Positions 37,700-46,626 of a stretch of 64,000 nt of DNA are shown here, in pieces (position 1 is the stretch's first letter; each line of letters begins with the position of its first letter). A program made the position numbers and the translations under genes. This stretch comes from Magnetococcales bacterium (GTDB lineage Bacteria; Pseudomonadota; Magnetococcia; Magnetococcales; UBA8363), in contig PEAK01000005.1 of NCBI GenBank assembly GCA_002753515.1, positions 1 through 64,000 on the forward strand, in the 5' to 3' direction. The notes under the pieces are model-generated. The model worked only from the letters and a program-made list of their open reading frames with translations, ran no database searches and was not told where the DNA came from.

Positions 37700-37755
37700 C
37701 CCGGTCCATTTGTGATGGTTCCCTCTTTTGTTTCCCCCTATCAAGGATTTTGATG

Positions 37756-38727
37756 ATGAAACCTATTAAAATGTTGTTTCTGTCAAGTTTGGTGGCCCTG
37801 GTACTCTTTCCCACGCTCGTTCGCGCCGAACCAGCGGCACGGGTAGGCGATTGGACCCTGGACTTGACCAAGGTGGATGCCATGCTCTCGGGGCAAATCC
37901 ATGAACTCAGAATGGAAAAGATTGAAGCGGAAGTTCTCGATCATCTCCTGGAGTTGGAAGCCAAAGCCAACAAAATACCCAAGGAACAGGTCGAAGACAA
38001 AATGGCGGCCAAGTTTGTTACCCCTGTAACCGAAGAACAGGTCAACAAATTCATGGAGGCCAACAAGGAAAAGATTCCCGCCAAGGATCCCGCAATCAAG
38101 GAAAAGGTCAAATCCTATCTCGAAGACCAGGCCCGGAAAAATGCCAAGGCGAAATATCATGAGGAAATAGCCAGTAAATACAAAGTTGAAATTTTGCTTG
38201 AGGAACCCCGATACACGTTGACCGGACCGCAGGATTTGAGCCGTGGTTTGGCCAATGCACCCGTAACCATCGTGGAGTTCTCCGATTTTGAATGTCCCTA
38301 CTGTCGTAAGGCTCAGCCGGTGCTGGGGCAGTTAAAGACGGCCTATGGCGACAAAGTGCGCTTTGTGTTTCGACACTATCCCTTGCCCTTCCATAAATTG
38401 GCCCCCAAAGCCTCGGAAGCGTCCATGTGTGCCAACGAGCAGAATAAATTTTGGGAATACCACGACGCCCTGTTTGCCGAATCCCAATCTTTGGCTGAGG
38501 ATGCTTTGAAAGAGTTGGCGAAAAAAGTGGGTCTGGATGCAGCTAAATTTGACGAATGCATCAAGAGCAGCCGCCACGCAGCGCGCATCGCCGCCGATGC
38601 TGCCGAAGGGAAACAGTTGGGTATTACCGGTACGCCAACGTTTTTTGTCAATGGCATTAAAATGGTTGGGGCTGTCCCCTTGGAAAATTTCAAGGAGGTT
38701 ATCGACCGGGAACTGAAACCCAACTGA
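37756..38727 (+). CDS. Exported DsbA-family thiol oxidoreductase
   Basis: A secreted protein of 323 residues. The signal peptide (KPIKMLFLSSLVALVLFPTLVRA) is followed by a helical, Lys/Glu-rich N-terminal part of about 130 residues resembling a SurA-type chaperone segment, then a DsbA thioredoxin fold with active site CPYC (about 180-183) and cis-Pro loop TGTPTFFVNG. The likely role is disulfide formation or isomerisation in the periplasm, as in the DsbA/ScsC/BdbD group. Adjacent ATGs at 37753 and 37756 are both possible; the second fits AAGGA spacing better. Confidence 0.88.
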   Translation: MKPIKMLFLSSLVALVLFPTLVRAEPAARVGDWTLDLTKVDAMLSGQIHELRMEKIEAEVLDHLLELEAKANKIPKEQVEDKMAAKFVTPVTEEQVNKFMEANKEKIPAKDPAIKEKVKSYLEDQARKNAKAKYHEEIASKYKVEILLEEPRYTLTGPQDLSRGLANAPVTIVEFSDFECPYCRKAQPVLGQLKTAYGDKVRFVFRHYPLPFHKLAPKASEASMCANEQNKFWEYHDALFAESQSLAEDALKELAKKVGLDAAKFDECIKSSRHAARIAADAAEGKQLGITGTPTFFVNGIKMVGAVPLENFKEVIDRELKPN

Positions 38728-38797
38728 TAGCCTTGTCAGGTATCTTAGGGACGGGGTGTTGATTCAAAATATTTTTTTTATGATAGGGGTACCCTCT

Positions 38798-39535
38798 ATG
38801 TGTATCGATTCTGTATCACGGCGCAGTGTTCTGGCCGGGGTTGCCGTTGGTTTGAGTGCTATCGTACTGCCCAGGTTGCCTTGGGCCAGTGATCCGCAGC
38901 ACGACAATAAAAATGCAGGCAAAAAAGATTCGGGTCATCCAGCCCCGGCTATCAGTGCCGACCAAGCCCTGCAAATGTTGAAGGATGGCAACAAACGTTT
39001 CGTGGATGGCAAGGCGCAGCACCCGAACCTCACCCCGGAACGCATTGCCGATACGTTTGCCAATGGCCAGCATCCGTTTGCTACCATCATTTCCTGTTCC
39101 GATTCCCGGGTGCCGGTGGAATATGTTTTTGACCGGGGTATCGGTGATCTGTTCGTCATCCGGGTTGCTGGTAATGTGGCCGATACTGATGAGATCGGAA
39201 CTGCGGAGTATGGTGCGGGTCATTTACTGACCCCTTTGATTTTGGTTCTGGGGCATACCAAGTGCGGTGCCGTGACAGCGGTGGTCAAGGGTGACAAGGT
39301 TGGCGGCAGCATTCCCAAACTGGTGGATCAGATCGTTCCCGCCGCAGCGAGGTCCAAAGCCAAGGGATTGGTGGGCGACGAGTTGATTCTGGATGCGATT
39401 CGGGAAAATGTTCGGCAATCCATGCAGGATTTGACTGCCAACAGTGAAGAATTGCAACATTTAGGCAAAGAAGGAAAAATCAAGATTGTCGGGGCGGTGT
39501 ATCGCATCGACAATGGCACTGTGGAATGGTTGTAA
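38798..39535 (+). CDS. Periplasmic beta-carbonic anhydrase with Tat-type signal
   Basis: Carbonic anhydrase interconverts CO2 and bicarbonate. Zinc ligands and partners of the beta class are visible: CSDSR (Cys, Asp, Arg) and GHTKCG (His, Cys). The N-terminus carries SRRSVLAG followed by a hydrophobic stretch and an A-x-A-like end, which fits twin-arginine export; tatABC is in the same window. I chose the ATG at 38798 (AGGGG upstream); the frame is open 14 codons further. With the alpha-class enzyme at 48.0 kb and the SulP transporter at 40.4 kb it points to inorganic-carbon handling at the cell envelope. Confidence 0.88.
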   Translation: MCIDSVSRRSVLAGVAVGLSAIVLPRLPWASDPQHDNKNAGKKDSGHPAPAISADQALQMLKDGNKRFVDGKAQHPNLTPERIADTFANGQHPFATIISCSDSRVPVEYVFDRGIGDLFVIRVAGNVADTDEIGTAEYGAGHLLTPLILVLGHTKCGAVTAVVKGDKVGGSIPKLVDQIVPAAARSKAKGLVGDELILDAIRENVRQSMQDLTANSEELQHLGKEGKIKIVGAVYRIDNGTVEWL

Positions 39536-39556
39536 ACAGTTGCTCCCGAGTATCGT

Positions 39557-39589
39557 GGGGAAGGTGGTTGCTCATGCGACCGCCTCCCC
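39557..39589 (+). terminator. Imperfect GC-rich hairpin after the beta-carbonic anhydrase
   Basis: GGGGAAGGTGGTTGC pairs with GCGACCGCCTCCCC around a TCAT loop, with a few mismatches. It begins 22 bp after the stop. There is no T-run, so the terminator call is tentative. Confidence 0.3.
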
Positions 39590-39686
39590 GGAAGTGTCCC
39601 TGCCGGTTTGCACGTGCAAAGGCGTTTGTGTCCTGAAAAAAGCATGCCTTCAGATGGTATATTTTTCGTATCAGGGAGGGTCTTTC

Positions 39687-39929
39687 ATGCAGAAGAATAC
39701 CAGCGTCACCCTTGGTTCCCATTTCGAGGAGTTTATTTCTCAACAGATTGCCATGGGCCGCTTTGGAACGACAAGCGAGGCCATCCGAGCTGGTTTAAGA
39801 CTCTTGGAAGAACAGGAAATCAAGCTGTCCATCTTGAGACAAGCGCTTCAGGAGGGAGAATCAAGTGGCAGAGCCGATTATTCCCTAAACAAGTTACTCA
39901 GCGAACTCGACGGGGAAAGCGTGTACTGA
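39687..39929 (+). CDS. parD: ParD-like antitoxin
   Basis: The 80-residue protein is a ribbon-helix-helix antitoxin of the ParD/CopG type: TSVTLGSHFEEFISQQIAMGRFGTTSEAIRAGLRLLEE is the DNA-binding half, and the acidic C-terminus would wrap the toxin. GGGAGGG precedes the ATG. Its TGA overlaps the toxin ATG by one base, typical of a coupled toxin-antitoxin pair, and the complex probably represses its own promoter. Confidence 0.9.
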   Translation: MQKNTSVTLGSHFEEFISQQIAMGRFGTTSEAIRAGLRLLEEQEIKLSILRQALQEGESSGRADYSLNKLLSELDGESVY

Positions 39930-40264
39930 TGATGTCTGGTTTTGTCCTCACCAACAAGGCACTGAACGACCTGAAGGAAATCGGGCATTACACGGAACGT
40001 ATGTGGGGCAAGGAACAGCGCAACAACTACTTGTCGATACTCGACCGATGTTTTCAAGACTTGGCTTCAGCCCCACTCAAGGGGCAGGATTGCAACGCTG
40101 TTCGTTCTGGTTATCGGAAACATCCAACCGGAAAGCACCTCGTTTTTTATCGAATGCTTACACAAGACCAAATTGAGATCGTCCGTATCCTGCATGCACG
40201 CATGGACGTGGAGCGTCATTTTGACGAGCGCTGTGCGGAAACACCTGACCAATCTTTAGGTTAA
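39929..40264 (+). CDS. parE: ParE-like toxin
   Basis: The 111-residue protein belongs to the RelE/ParE superfamily: FVLTNKALNDLKEIGHYTERMWG at the start, SGYRKHPTGKHLVFYR and IEIVRILHARMD at the end. ParE members poison DNA gyrase. Two consecutive ATGs follow the antitoxin stop. Chromosomal parDE pairs are commonly stabilisation modules or mobile cargo; nothing around it suggests a larger island. Confidence 0.88.
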   Translation: MMSGFVLTNKALNDLKEIGHYTERMWGKEQRNNYLSILDRCFQDLASAPLKGQDCNAVRSGYRKHPTGKHLVFYRMLTQDQIEIVRILHARMDVERHFDERCAETPDQSLG

Positions 40265-40379
40265 AAACTCATTGCGGCCACCAAGAAGAGCCGCAATGAG
40301 GCTCGCAAATTTTACGGTACCAGATTGGGAACTGTCTGGCAAACCGTTGTCAACGGCTGTCAAGATCTTTCTAATCTTT

Positions 40380-42080
40380 CTATTGGACGAACAAGGGGCG
40401 GTTTTCCCCCCGTCCGAGCCGGTCGTAGATATTGTTCAAGGCTGCCTGCACTGTGGCGAAAATATTGTCCCTGCCTACAAAATCGAGCAAACCCGTGGCC
40501 TGCATCACCAACAATATTTGCCGCTTCAGACCGGAAAAAACGATAACCATGTCGTTCTTTTGGATCCGCTCGACCAGATGACGTACCACCTCTTCGCCCG
40601 ATGCATCCATCTGGTTGATTCCGTCCCCAACCAACAACAAAAACCTGGCACTCGGTTTGGCGGCAACCGCGTTGAGAATCATCTCCTCAAAGTAGGACAC
40701 ATTGGCAAAATAGAGTTGACCATCAAAACGCAGGACAATGATTTGCGGATCGGTGGGCAATTCTGGATGAACAGCCACATCCCGTAACGTCCCATCCGGA
40801 TACAACCCCAAAAGTGCTACCCGAGGGCTCATGGTGCGATACAGAAATAACACAATCGCCAACCCGGCACCGAAAAAGATGCCTTTGTCCAAATGCGGGG
40901 CAAAAGCCATGGATGCTATAAAAGTTGCAATCGCCGCTATGCCGTCATGCCGATTGGCGTGCCAGGCGTGAAGAATGCCCCGCACATTGAGCAAACCCAC
41001 CACGGCCATCATGATCACTGCCGCCAACACGGCCTCCGGGAGGTGATAGAGCAACGGGGTGAGAAAAAGCAATGTGGCCAAAACCATCAAGGAGGTAACA
41101 ACCGAGGAGAAACCACTTTTGGCCCCGCTACCGAGATTGACGGCCGAACGGGAAAATGAACCGGATGTGGGATAGGCCTGTGTCAAACATCCCGCAAGGT
41201 TACCCAGACCCTGACCGATCAACTCCTGATTGGGGTCAATACTGTCCTTGGTGCGCACGGCCATGGCCTTGGCTATGGAAATGGCCTCCATGAATCCTAC
41301 CAGAGAAATGATGACCGCGCTGCTGAACAGACTGCCCACGAGATGCAGGTCAAAATGAGGAATGGCCAGGGCGGGCAATCCTTGCGGAATTTCTCCAACC
41401 ACCTTGCCCCCCATGGCCTGATAACCCAGCAACCAACTGGCAAACGTGGTGACGGCAACGGCGATCAAGACGTTGGGCAACTGCGGCTTATGCTTTTTCA
41501 AGGTCCACATGATGGCGAACGCTAGCACGCCAAAAATCAGTGAGGGGAGGTGGGTGGTGTGCAATTGCTGCAAGACCCCCCAGATGTCCTGCAAAAAATG
41601 GTCACTGCGTCCCATCTTGACACCGAAAATTTTGGAAAGCTGGGAAAGGCCGATAATCAGGGCCGCCGCATTGGTGAATCCCAAGATGACCGGATGCGAA
41701 AGAAAATTGACCACCACCCCCAAACGGAGCAATCCAATCGCCAATTGGACGATACCGATCACAAAGGAGAGCAGGATGGCCAGTGCCACATACTCGTCGC
41801 TCCCAGGGGGGGCCAGCGGCAACAAGGAAGCCCCGGTCAGGAGGGAAACCACGGCCACCGGACCTGTTGCCAACTGCTTGGAAGAGCCAAACAATGCCGC
41901 CACGGCCACCGGCAAAAAGGCGGCGTACAAACCATAATAGGCGGGCAGCCCAGCCAGGTTGGCATAGGCCATGGACTGAGGAATGAGTACCAGTGCCACC
42001 GTGATGCCGGCAATCACATCGGCCTTGATTGCTTCACGGCCCATGGGAAACCATTTCAGAAAAGGAAAAAATTTGTGCAT
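40380..42080 (-). CDS. SulP-family anion transporter with STAS domain
   Basis: The 566-residue protein has the SulP membrane domain (IAGITVALVLIPQSMAYANLAGLP, GPVAVVSLLTGA, NAAALIIGLSQL) and a C-terminal STAS domain (about 440-560). Members move sulfate, bicarbonate or other anions; two nearby exported carbonic anhydrases make bicarbonate a reasonable guess, but the sequence does not prove it. The start at 42080 follows AAGGA; an upstream extension of the frame overlaps the preceding gene and is not expected. It is probably co-transcribed with the small protein gene 40 bp upstream. Confidence 0.88.
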   Translation of the reverse strand: MHKFFPFLKWFPMGREAIKADVIAGITVALVLIPQSMAYANLAGLPAYYGLYAAFLPVAVAALFGSSKQLATGPVAVVSLLTGASLLPLAPPGSDEYVALAILLSFVIGIVQLAIGLLRLGVVVNFLSHPVILGFTNAAALIIGLSQLSKIFGVKMGRSDHFLQDIWGVLQQLHTTHLPSLIFGVLAFAIMWTLKKHKPQLPNVLIAVAVTTFASWLLGYQAMGGKVVGEIPQGLPALAIPHFDLHLVGSLFSSAVIISLVGFMEAISIAKAMAVRTKDSIDPNQELIGQGLGNLAGCLTQAYPTSGSFSRSAVNLGSGAKSGFSSVVTSLMVLATLLFLTPLLYHLPEAVLAAVIMMAVVGLLNVRGILHAWHANRHDGIAAIATFIASMAFAPHLDKGIFFGAGLAIVLFLYRTMSPRVALLGLYPDGTLRDVAVHPELPTDPQIIVLRFDGQLYFANVSYFEEMILNAVAAKPSARFLLLVGDGINQMDASGEEVVRHLVERIQKNDMVIVFSGLKRQILLVMQATGLLDFVGRDNIFATVQAALNNIYDRLGRGENRPLFVQ

Positions 42081-42120
42081 GTGATCAATCCTTAGTCGAC
42101 ATATTAAACCAATAGAACCA

Positions 42121-42609
42121 TCAGGTTTCGCTGGAACCAGCGACCACCAAAGGACAGGGTAGATGTTTACTCCACGCCGGGGGTCGCCGACTCTCCGGGT
42201 CATTGATTAATCCAAAATTTTCAAGAGATTCCACAAGGATACATACGATATCCGAAACCGTCCTGGCATGATGCACCACCGCTTCCCAGGAAAGTTCCGG
42301 CAAAAAAATCAGATGACTTCTTTTGCCGCTTTTGGTGACATCATCCAGAAAACGACTCAAGGCGAGGGGATACGGCTGGGTTTCTGTGCGTAATAAAATT
42401 TCCACTCCCGCATCCAAACGCTCCATCATGGACAAGGCTGTGCGCACAACCCCGGGAGTCGGTTCCAAGGCGAACAAAACCAGCAGAATGTTGCGCCGTT
42501 CGTTGAACACCCCTCTGGCGGAGCCAAATTTCCCGGACTCTTCATGGGGGGTAACTGCGAACATTTTTTCCATGTCTCTTTCAGATACAACCGTGCCTGA
42601 TCTGTTCAT
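42121..42609 (-). CDS. Hypothetical protein, possibly UspA-like (162 aa)
   Basis: The core RRNILLVLFALEPTPGVVRTALSMMERLDAGVEILLRT looks like the first strand and helix of a universal-stress-type fold, and the end (KHLPCPLVVAGSSE) resembles the closing strand of such proteins, but the ATP-binding G-x2-G-x9-G motif is not clear. Length fits. ATG at 42609 has little RBS; a second ATG at 42573 follows AAAGAG. It sits directly upstream of the SulP transporter, so it may regulate it or respond with it. Confidence 0.55.
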   Translation of the reverse strand: MNRSGTVVSERDMEKMFAVTPHEESGKFGSARGVFNERRNILLVLFALEPTPGVVRTALSMMERLDAGVEILLRTETQPYPLALSRFLDDVTKSGKRSHLIFLPELSWEAVVHHARTVSDIVCILVESLENFGLINDPESRRPPAWSKHLPCPLVVAGSSET

Positions 42610-42613
42610 TTAA

Positions 42614-42820
42614 CTAAACCAACGCCAAACCCTCCATGGATGCGATATGGAATCCGCTTTTTCTGGGGATCTTTTGGTCAAGAGCCAATTCCTCCATGAA
42701 TGCAAAAACGAGAATGATAAAAAAGGTGCCCTTGCCGTAGCGGATACCGATTTCTGTTGGGTTGTTGCATCCATGTTGGTTCTTTCCAGGGGTTGCTCCA
42801 GGGTATTGACAGGATTGGAC
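42614..42820 (-). pseudogene. Possible small gene with a frameshift at a run of six Ts
   Basis: On the minus strand a frame begins MSNPVNTLEQPLERTNMDAT and stays open, but after a run of six Ts (complement of about 42719-42724) its sequence turns Trp-rich and unlike a protein. The adjacent frame at that point continues FFIILVFAFMEELALDQK and ends two bases before the next gene's start region. A single-base slip would join both halves into a ~68-residue protein. Support is only compositional. Confidence 0.25.
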
Positions 42821-43106
42821 ATGGCAATTGTTTCCCAAGCGCTTGATTTGTTTTGAGTGCTGGTCAACCCCACCTATCGCACAGAGCGCGCCACAAGGAA
42901 AATATATTCATTATTAAATAGATAGGTGAGAAATGACTCTCTGTCCCCCTCTTTATTTATTGCATTTTGCAATAAATAAAATCGCTCAACCCAGGGATAT
43001 TTATTTGTATATTGCTGATAAATATAAAAATATATATATCATTGCCAAAGATAATCAATTATTGCAAAATGCAACAATTCCCATTTTGGCCACCTGGAGT
43101 TTTCCC

Positions 43107-44504
43107 ATGCGACAATCCTCACTACAATACAAAGTGATCCTGGGATACACCATCATCAGTACCATGACCTTGTGTTTGAGCTTGTTCTCATTGGTTGAAT
43201 TACGCACGGTCTCTCTGCAACTCATCTCTGGGGAGCAGGTATATCTTCTGTTAAACAATGTCTTGGAAATGCGACGTTTTGAGAAGAATTATTTTCTATA
43301 TCATCAACAAAAAGACCGAGAGTACTGGCAGGATTATATTAAAAATGTTGTAAATGGCTTGTATGAAATGCGCAATGATCAATTTGAACCACTAATAAAT
43401 AATATTTCTAAATATTCAGACCTTGTTCAACATGGTGTTGACAACTCCACGGAAGAAACCATCCGTGGTCTTGGAAAAGAGATTGTCACATCAGCGGAAG
43501 AAAGAGCGGCAACGGAACGAATTCAAATACATCAGGCTTTGGAGAAACATCAATTCGTACTGGTGGCGGCGATGATCTCGGTAATATTGGTGATCCTGGC
43601 GCTTGGCCGTTTGGTATCCCGTTGGATCGTCCTACCCTTGAAACTCATGGAGGACAGCATGATAGGGGTGGTTAATGGGCAGTTCACTTCCATCCACATC
43701 CACTCCAATGATCGGGAGATCTTGTCATTGACCAAGGCTTTCAACCTTGTATTGCAGGAGTTGCAGCAACGACATAAACATCTTCTGCGTTCGGAAAAGC
43801 TGGCGGCGTTGGGAACGCTATTGTCCGGAGTGGCCCACGAGCTGAACAATCCCTTATCCAATATTTCCTCCTCTTGTCAAATCCTTAACGAGGAGGTGGA
43901 GAGCGATGATCTGGAGTTCCGCAGAGAGTTGCTCTCCCAGGTTGATGAGCAAACACGCCGCGCCCGTGATATTGTACGCTCCCTCCTTGATTTTTCCCGT
44001 GATCGGGAGTTTAAAAAATCCTCGTTCCTGTTGGCACCGTTGATCGCGGAGGTCATCCGCTTCAGCAAAGGCAATTTACCCAACCGTATCCAGGTGCGTA
44101 CGGAAATCCCGGAGCAGATTATCTTGCATGGGGACCGGCAGCGCCTGCAACAAGCCTTCATCAACCTGTTGAAGAACAGTGCGGACGCCATCCCGGATTC
44201 TGGAAATATCCTCATACGCGCCCTGATGCCCAATACAACCCAATTACCTACATTGGGGCGCTGTCGTTCCCCCTGGGTGGACATTGTCGTGCAGGATACG
44301 GGTACGGGAATTGCCGAGGAACATGTGTCGCGAATTTTTGACCCTTTTTTTACCACCAAACCGGTTGGAAAAGGCTCAGGATTGGGGCTTGCAGTTGTTT
44401 TCGAGGTGATTGAGGAACATGCGGGAGATATCGTCGTCGAAAGTCAAATCGGTCAGGGGACACGGTTTATCATCCGCTTGCCAGTGCAAGAGCGCTGCGC
44501 ATAA
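43107..44504 (+). CDS. Membrane sensor histidine kinase (NtrB-type core)
   Basis: The 465-residue kinase has two membrane helices (about 9-30 and 150-170) around a helical periplasmic sensor of about 120 residues, a HAMP-like linker, a dimerisation domain with GVAHELNNPLSN (phospho-His) and a full ATPase domain (NLLKNSADAI, VQDTGTGI, FFTTKPVGKGSGLGL). The start at 43107 follows TGGAG; the frame extends 58 codons upstream through AT-rich DNA that looks non-coding. The response regulator starts 22 bp after its stop. The stimulus is unknown. Confidence 0.9.
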   Translation: MRQSSLQYKVILGYTIISTMTLCLSLFSLVELRTVSLQLISGEQVYLLLNNVLEMRRFEKNYFLYHQQKDREYWQDYIKNVVNGLYEMRNDQFEPLINNISKYSDLVQHGVDNSTEETIRGLGKEIVTSAEERAATERIQIHQALEKHQFVLVAAMISVILVILALGRLVSRWIVLPLKLMEDSMIGVVNGQFTSIHIHSNDREILSLTKAFNLVLQELQQRHKHLLRSEKLAALGTLLSGVAHELNNPLSNISSSCQILNEEVESDDLEFRRELLSQVDEQTRRARDIVRSLLDFSRDREFKKSSFLLAPLIAEVIRFSKGNLPNRIQVRTEIPEQIILHGDRQRLQQAFINLLKNSADAIPDSGNILIRALMPNTTQLPTLGRCRSPWVDIVVQDTGTGIAEEHVSRIFDPFFTTKPVGKGSGLGLAVVFEVIEEHAGDIVVESQIGQGTRFIIRLPVQERCA

Positions 44505-44526
44505 TCCAATTCATGGGAGCCATGGC

Positions 44527-45897
44527 ATGTCCAAAGCCGGTACACTGCTCATTGTGGACGATGAACCCATTGCAGTACGCAACCTGACCCACATCATGCG
44601 CAAAGAGGGGTACAAAACCACCTCTGTGGACAATGGACCGGAAGCACTCGCCCTGGTTGAGCGGCAGGCGTTTGATGTCGTACTCACGGATTTGCGTATG
44701 GAAGGGGCAGACGGTATCCAAATCTTGCACGCAAGCAAAAAACACTCCCCGGATACCGAGGTCATCCTGATCACAGGTTTTGCCACCCTGGAATCGGCAG
44801 TGGAATCCATGCGTGAGGGTGCATTTTTTTATATCGCCAAACCATTTCGCCTGGAAGAAGTTCGAAAGGTGGTCAGCGAAGCCATGCACAAGGTCTCGCT
44901 ACGAAGGGAAAACCACGCGCTCAAGGAACAGTTGCAACGTATGAAGGAAAGCGGTTCCATTATCACCCGCGACCCTTCTATGCTCAAACTGATGGCGACC
45001 GTTCAACAGATCGGACCCAGTGGTTGCAACACCCTGATCACCGGGGAAAGTGGTGTCGGCAAGGAATTGATCGCCCGCACCCTGCATCAGTACAGTGGTC
45101 GCCCCCAAGGTCCGTTTGTCGCCGTCAATTGCGGTGTTTTCACCGAGGATCTTTTATCCAGCGAATTGTTTGGACATGAAAAAGGTGCCTTTACCGGGGC
45201 GTTAACCGCCAAGGCGGGATTCATGGAAGCGGCACAGGGGGGGAGTTTGTTTCTGGACGAAATTACCGAGATGGGACCGTCGATGCAAGTCAAACTCCTG
45301 CGAGCCATTCAGGAACGAGAAATCATCCGCGTAGGTGGAACCCGCCCGATTCATATCGATGTACGCTTTATCGCGGCAACCAACCGCAATTTGGCAGAAG
45401 CCGTGGCCTTGGGAAAATTCCGTCAGGATCTTTATTTCCGCCTCAATGTGATCACCCTGGCCATCCCCCCCCTCAAGGAGCGGCGCGGGGATATCGCCTT
45501 GCTCGCGGAACATTTTTTCAGGAGGGAATCAGCGCGCATGGACCGACGTGTGCGTTCCATTACCCCGGAAGCCATGGCTTTGCTGCGTGAGTATGAATTC
45601 CCCGGAAATATCCGTGAACTGGAAAACGTCATTGAACGTGCTGTGGCTTTGTGCAATGAAGAAGCGATTACCCCCCAACACCTGCCCGATGAATTGCGGT
45701 TTCAAGTGATCAAAACGTTTCGCAATCGTGGCGACCGGGCTCCCACCCTGGAGGAGTTGGAGACCGATTACATCCGCTGGGTGTTGGATGAAACCGGTGG
45801 CAACCAGACCATGGCGGCGGTTATCCTGGGTATTGACAGGGTTTCCTTGTGGCGCAAGCTGAAGAAGTTTCGTTTGCTTGGTGACTCTGAACGGTAA
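44527..45897 (+). CDS. Sigma-54-dependent response regulator (NtrC family)
   Basis: The 456-residue protein has a receiver (Asp55 in LTDLRMEG), a central AAA+ domain with Walker A GESGVGKE, the sigma-54 contact loop GAFTGA and SLFLDEITEMG, and a Fis-type helix-turn-helix at the end (NQTMAAVILGIDRVSLWRKLKKF). It should activate sigma-54 promoters when phosphorylated by the kinase 22 bp upstream. GGGAG lies nine bases before the ATG at 44527. The regulated genes are not evident in the window. Confidence 0.92.
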   Translation: MSKAGTLLIVDDEPIAVRNLTHIMRKEGYKTTSVDNGPEALALVERQAFDVVLTDLRMEGADGIQILHASKKHSPDTEVILITGFATLESAVESMREGAFFYIAKPFRLEEVRKVVSEAMHKVSLRRENHALKEQLQRMKESGSIITRDPSMLKLMATVQQIGPSGCNTLITGESGVGKELIARTLHQYSGRPQGPFVAVNCGVFTEDLLSSELFGHEKGAFTGALTAKAGFMEAAQGGSLFLDEITEMGPSMQVKLLRAIQEREIIRVGGTRPIHIDVRFIAATNRNLAEAVALGKFRQDLYFRLNVITLAIPPLKERRGDIALLAEHFFRRESARMDRRVRSITPEAMALLREYEFPGNIRELENVIERAVALCNEEAITPQHLPDELRFQVIKTFRNRGDRAPTLEELETDYIRWVLDETGGNQTMAAVILGIDRVSLWRKLKKFRLLGDSER

Positions 45898-45976
45898 CGC
45901 TTACTTCGATATTTTGGTCAAGGCGGTCAAGAATCGTCCCCAACCGTCTGAAGAACCTTACCATAGATCCCCAGAG

Positions 45977-46397
45977 TCAGTGCCCGCCAATGAGGAGCCT
46001 TGCCAGCGCAAACATGGAACCGATAATCAATGCCGTCTGACCAATGAACATTCCAGCAACCCACTTAATTCTACTTTGTCACATTTCCAGTTCGGAGTTT
46101 GTGGCCTCTGGATTCCCGCTTTTGCGGGAATGACGGTTACCTTTTTTCAACGGATTTTCTGCTTCGTCATCCCCGCGAAAGCGGGGATCCAGAGCGTATA
46201 TTCTAATGTGACAAAGTAGAATTAAGAATATCAGCTTTGGATTCGTCAATGTCTCGCTTGGTAGCCAGTTCATCAAGGCGTGCATCTTGAGCTACCTTGA
46301 TCGTGTCAGACAGGGCTTCAGCCTGTACTTCGTCAAAACCGGCGGCCTTCAGGCGTTTGATGGCAGCGTAAGTGTCAAATGCAACGGCGTTTCCCAT
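45977..46397 (-). pseudogene. DUF1640-like coiled-coil membrane protein, split by MITE A
   Basis: From 46397, behind AAGGAGG, a minus-strand frame encodes MGNAVAFDTYAAIKRLKAAG and a helical region typical of DUF1640 (CCDC90-like) proteins, then runs into MITE A and stops six codons inside it. Removing the 155-bp element (46068-46222) and one TA rejoins the frame to 45977 and adds KWVAGMFIGQTALIIGSMFALARLLIGGH in two parts around the junction, a C-terminal membrane helix as expected. The restored protein is 87 residues. In its present state the product lacks its anchor, so it is probably non-functional. Confidence 0.75.
46068..46222. mobile_element. MITE family A, copy 2 (155 bp), inside a gene
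   Basis: This copy is identical to 12430-12584 apart from the last base. Its ends are perfect inverted repeats ATTCTACTTTGTCACATT and complement, and both sides carry TA. The insertion interrupts a small DUF1640-like gene whose two halves fit in frame when the element and one TA are removed, which directly confirms the element's boundaries. Confidence 0.92.
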
Positions 46398-46626
46398 GAC
46401 AGATCCTCCTTAAGAGAACTCTACCCCATCATAAGAGAAATCACAATGCACAGGTTTCCACGATTTGGCCCTCTTCCATATTGTGCGCGGCCATAGCTGA
46501 ATTTCTTCACCTTATCTTCCCAAAGCTATTCAGGCATGATCTCTCGATGGGTCGGATTGTATTATTCGGGATGATCGCCGTTCTCGCCCCTCACGGCGGT
46601 CATTCCCCGGCCCAGAACAGGGACGC

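Noticed and set aside
39687-40264. parDE as part of the DGR defence locus or an island
   Set aside because: It is 13 kb away between ordinary genes with no flanking repeats or integrase.
43107-45897. Kinase/sigma-54 regulator as controller of the DGR
   Set aside because: No sequence evidence; the DGR promoter looks sigma-70-like and no -24/-12 element was seen.
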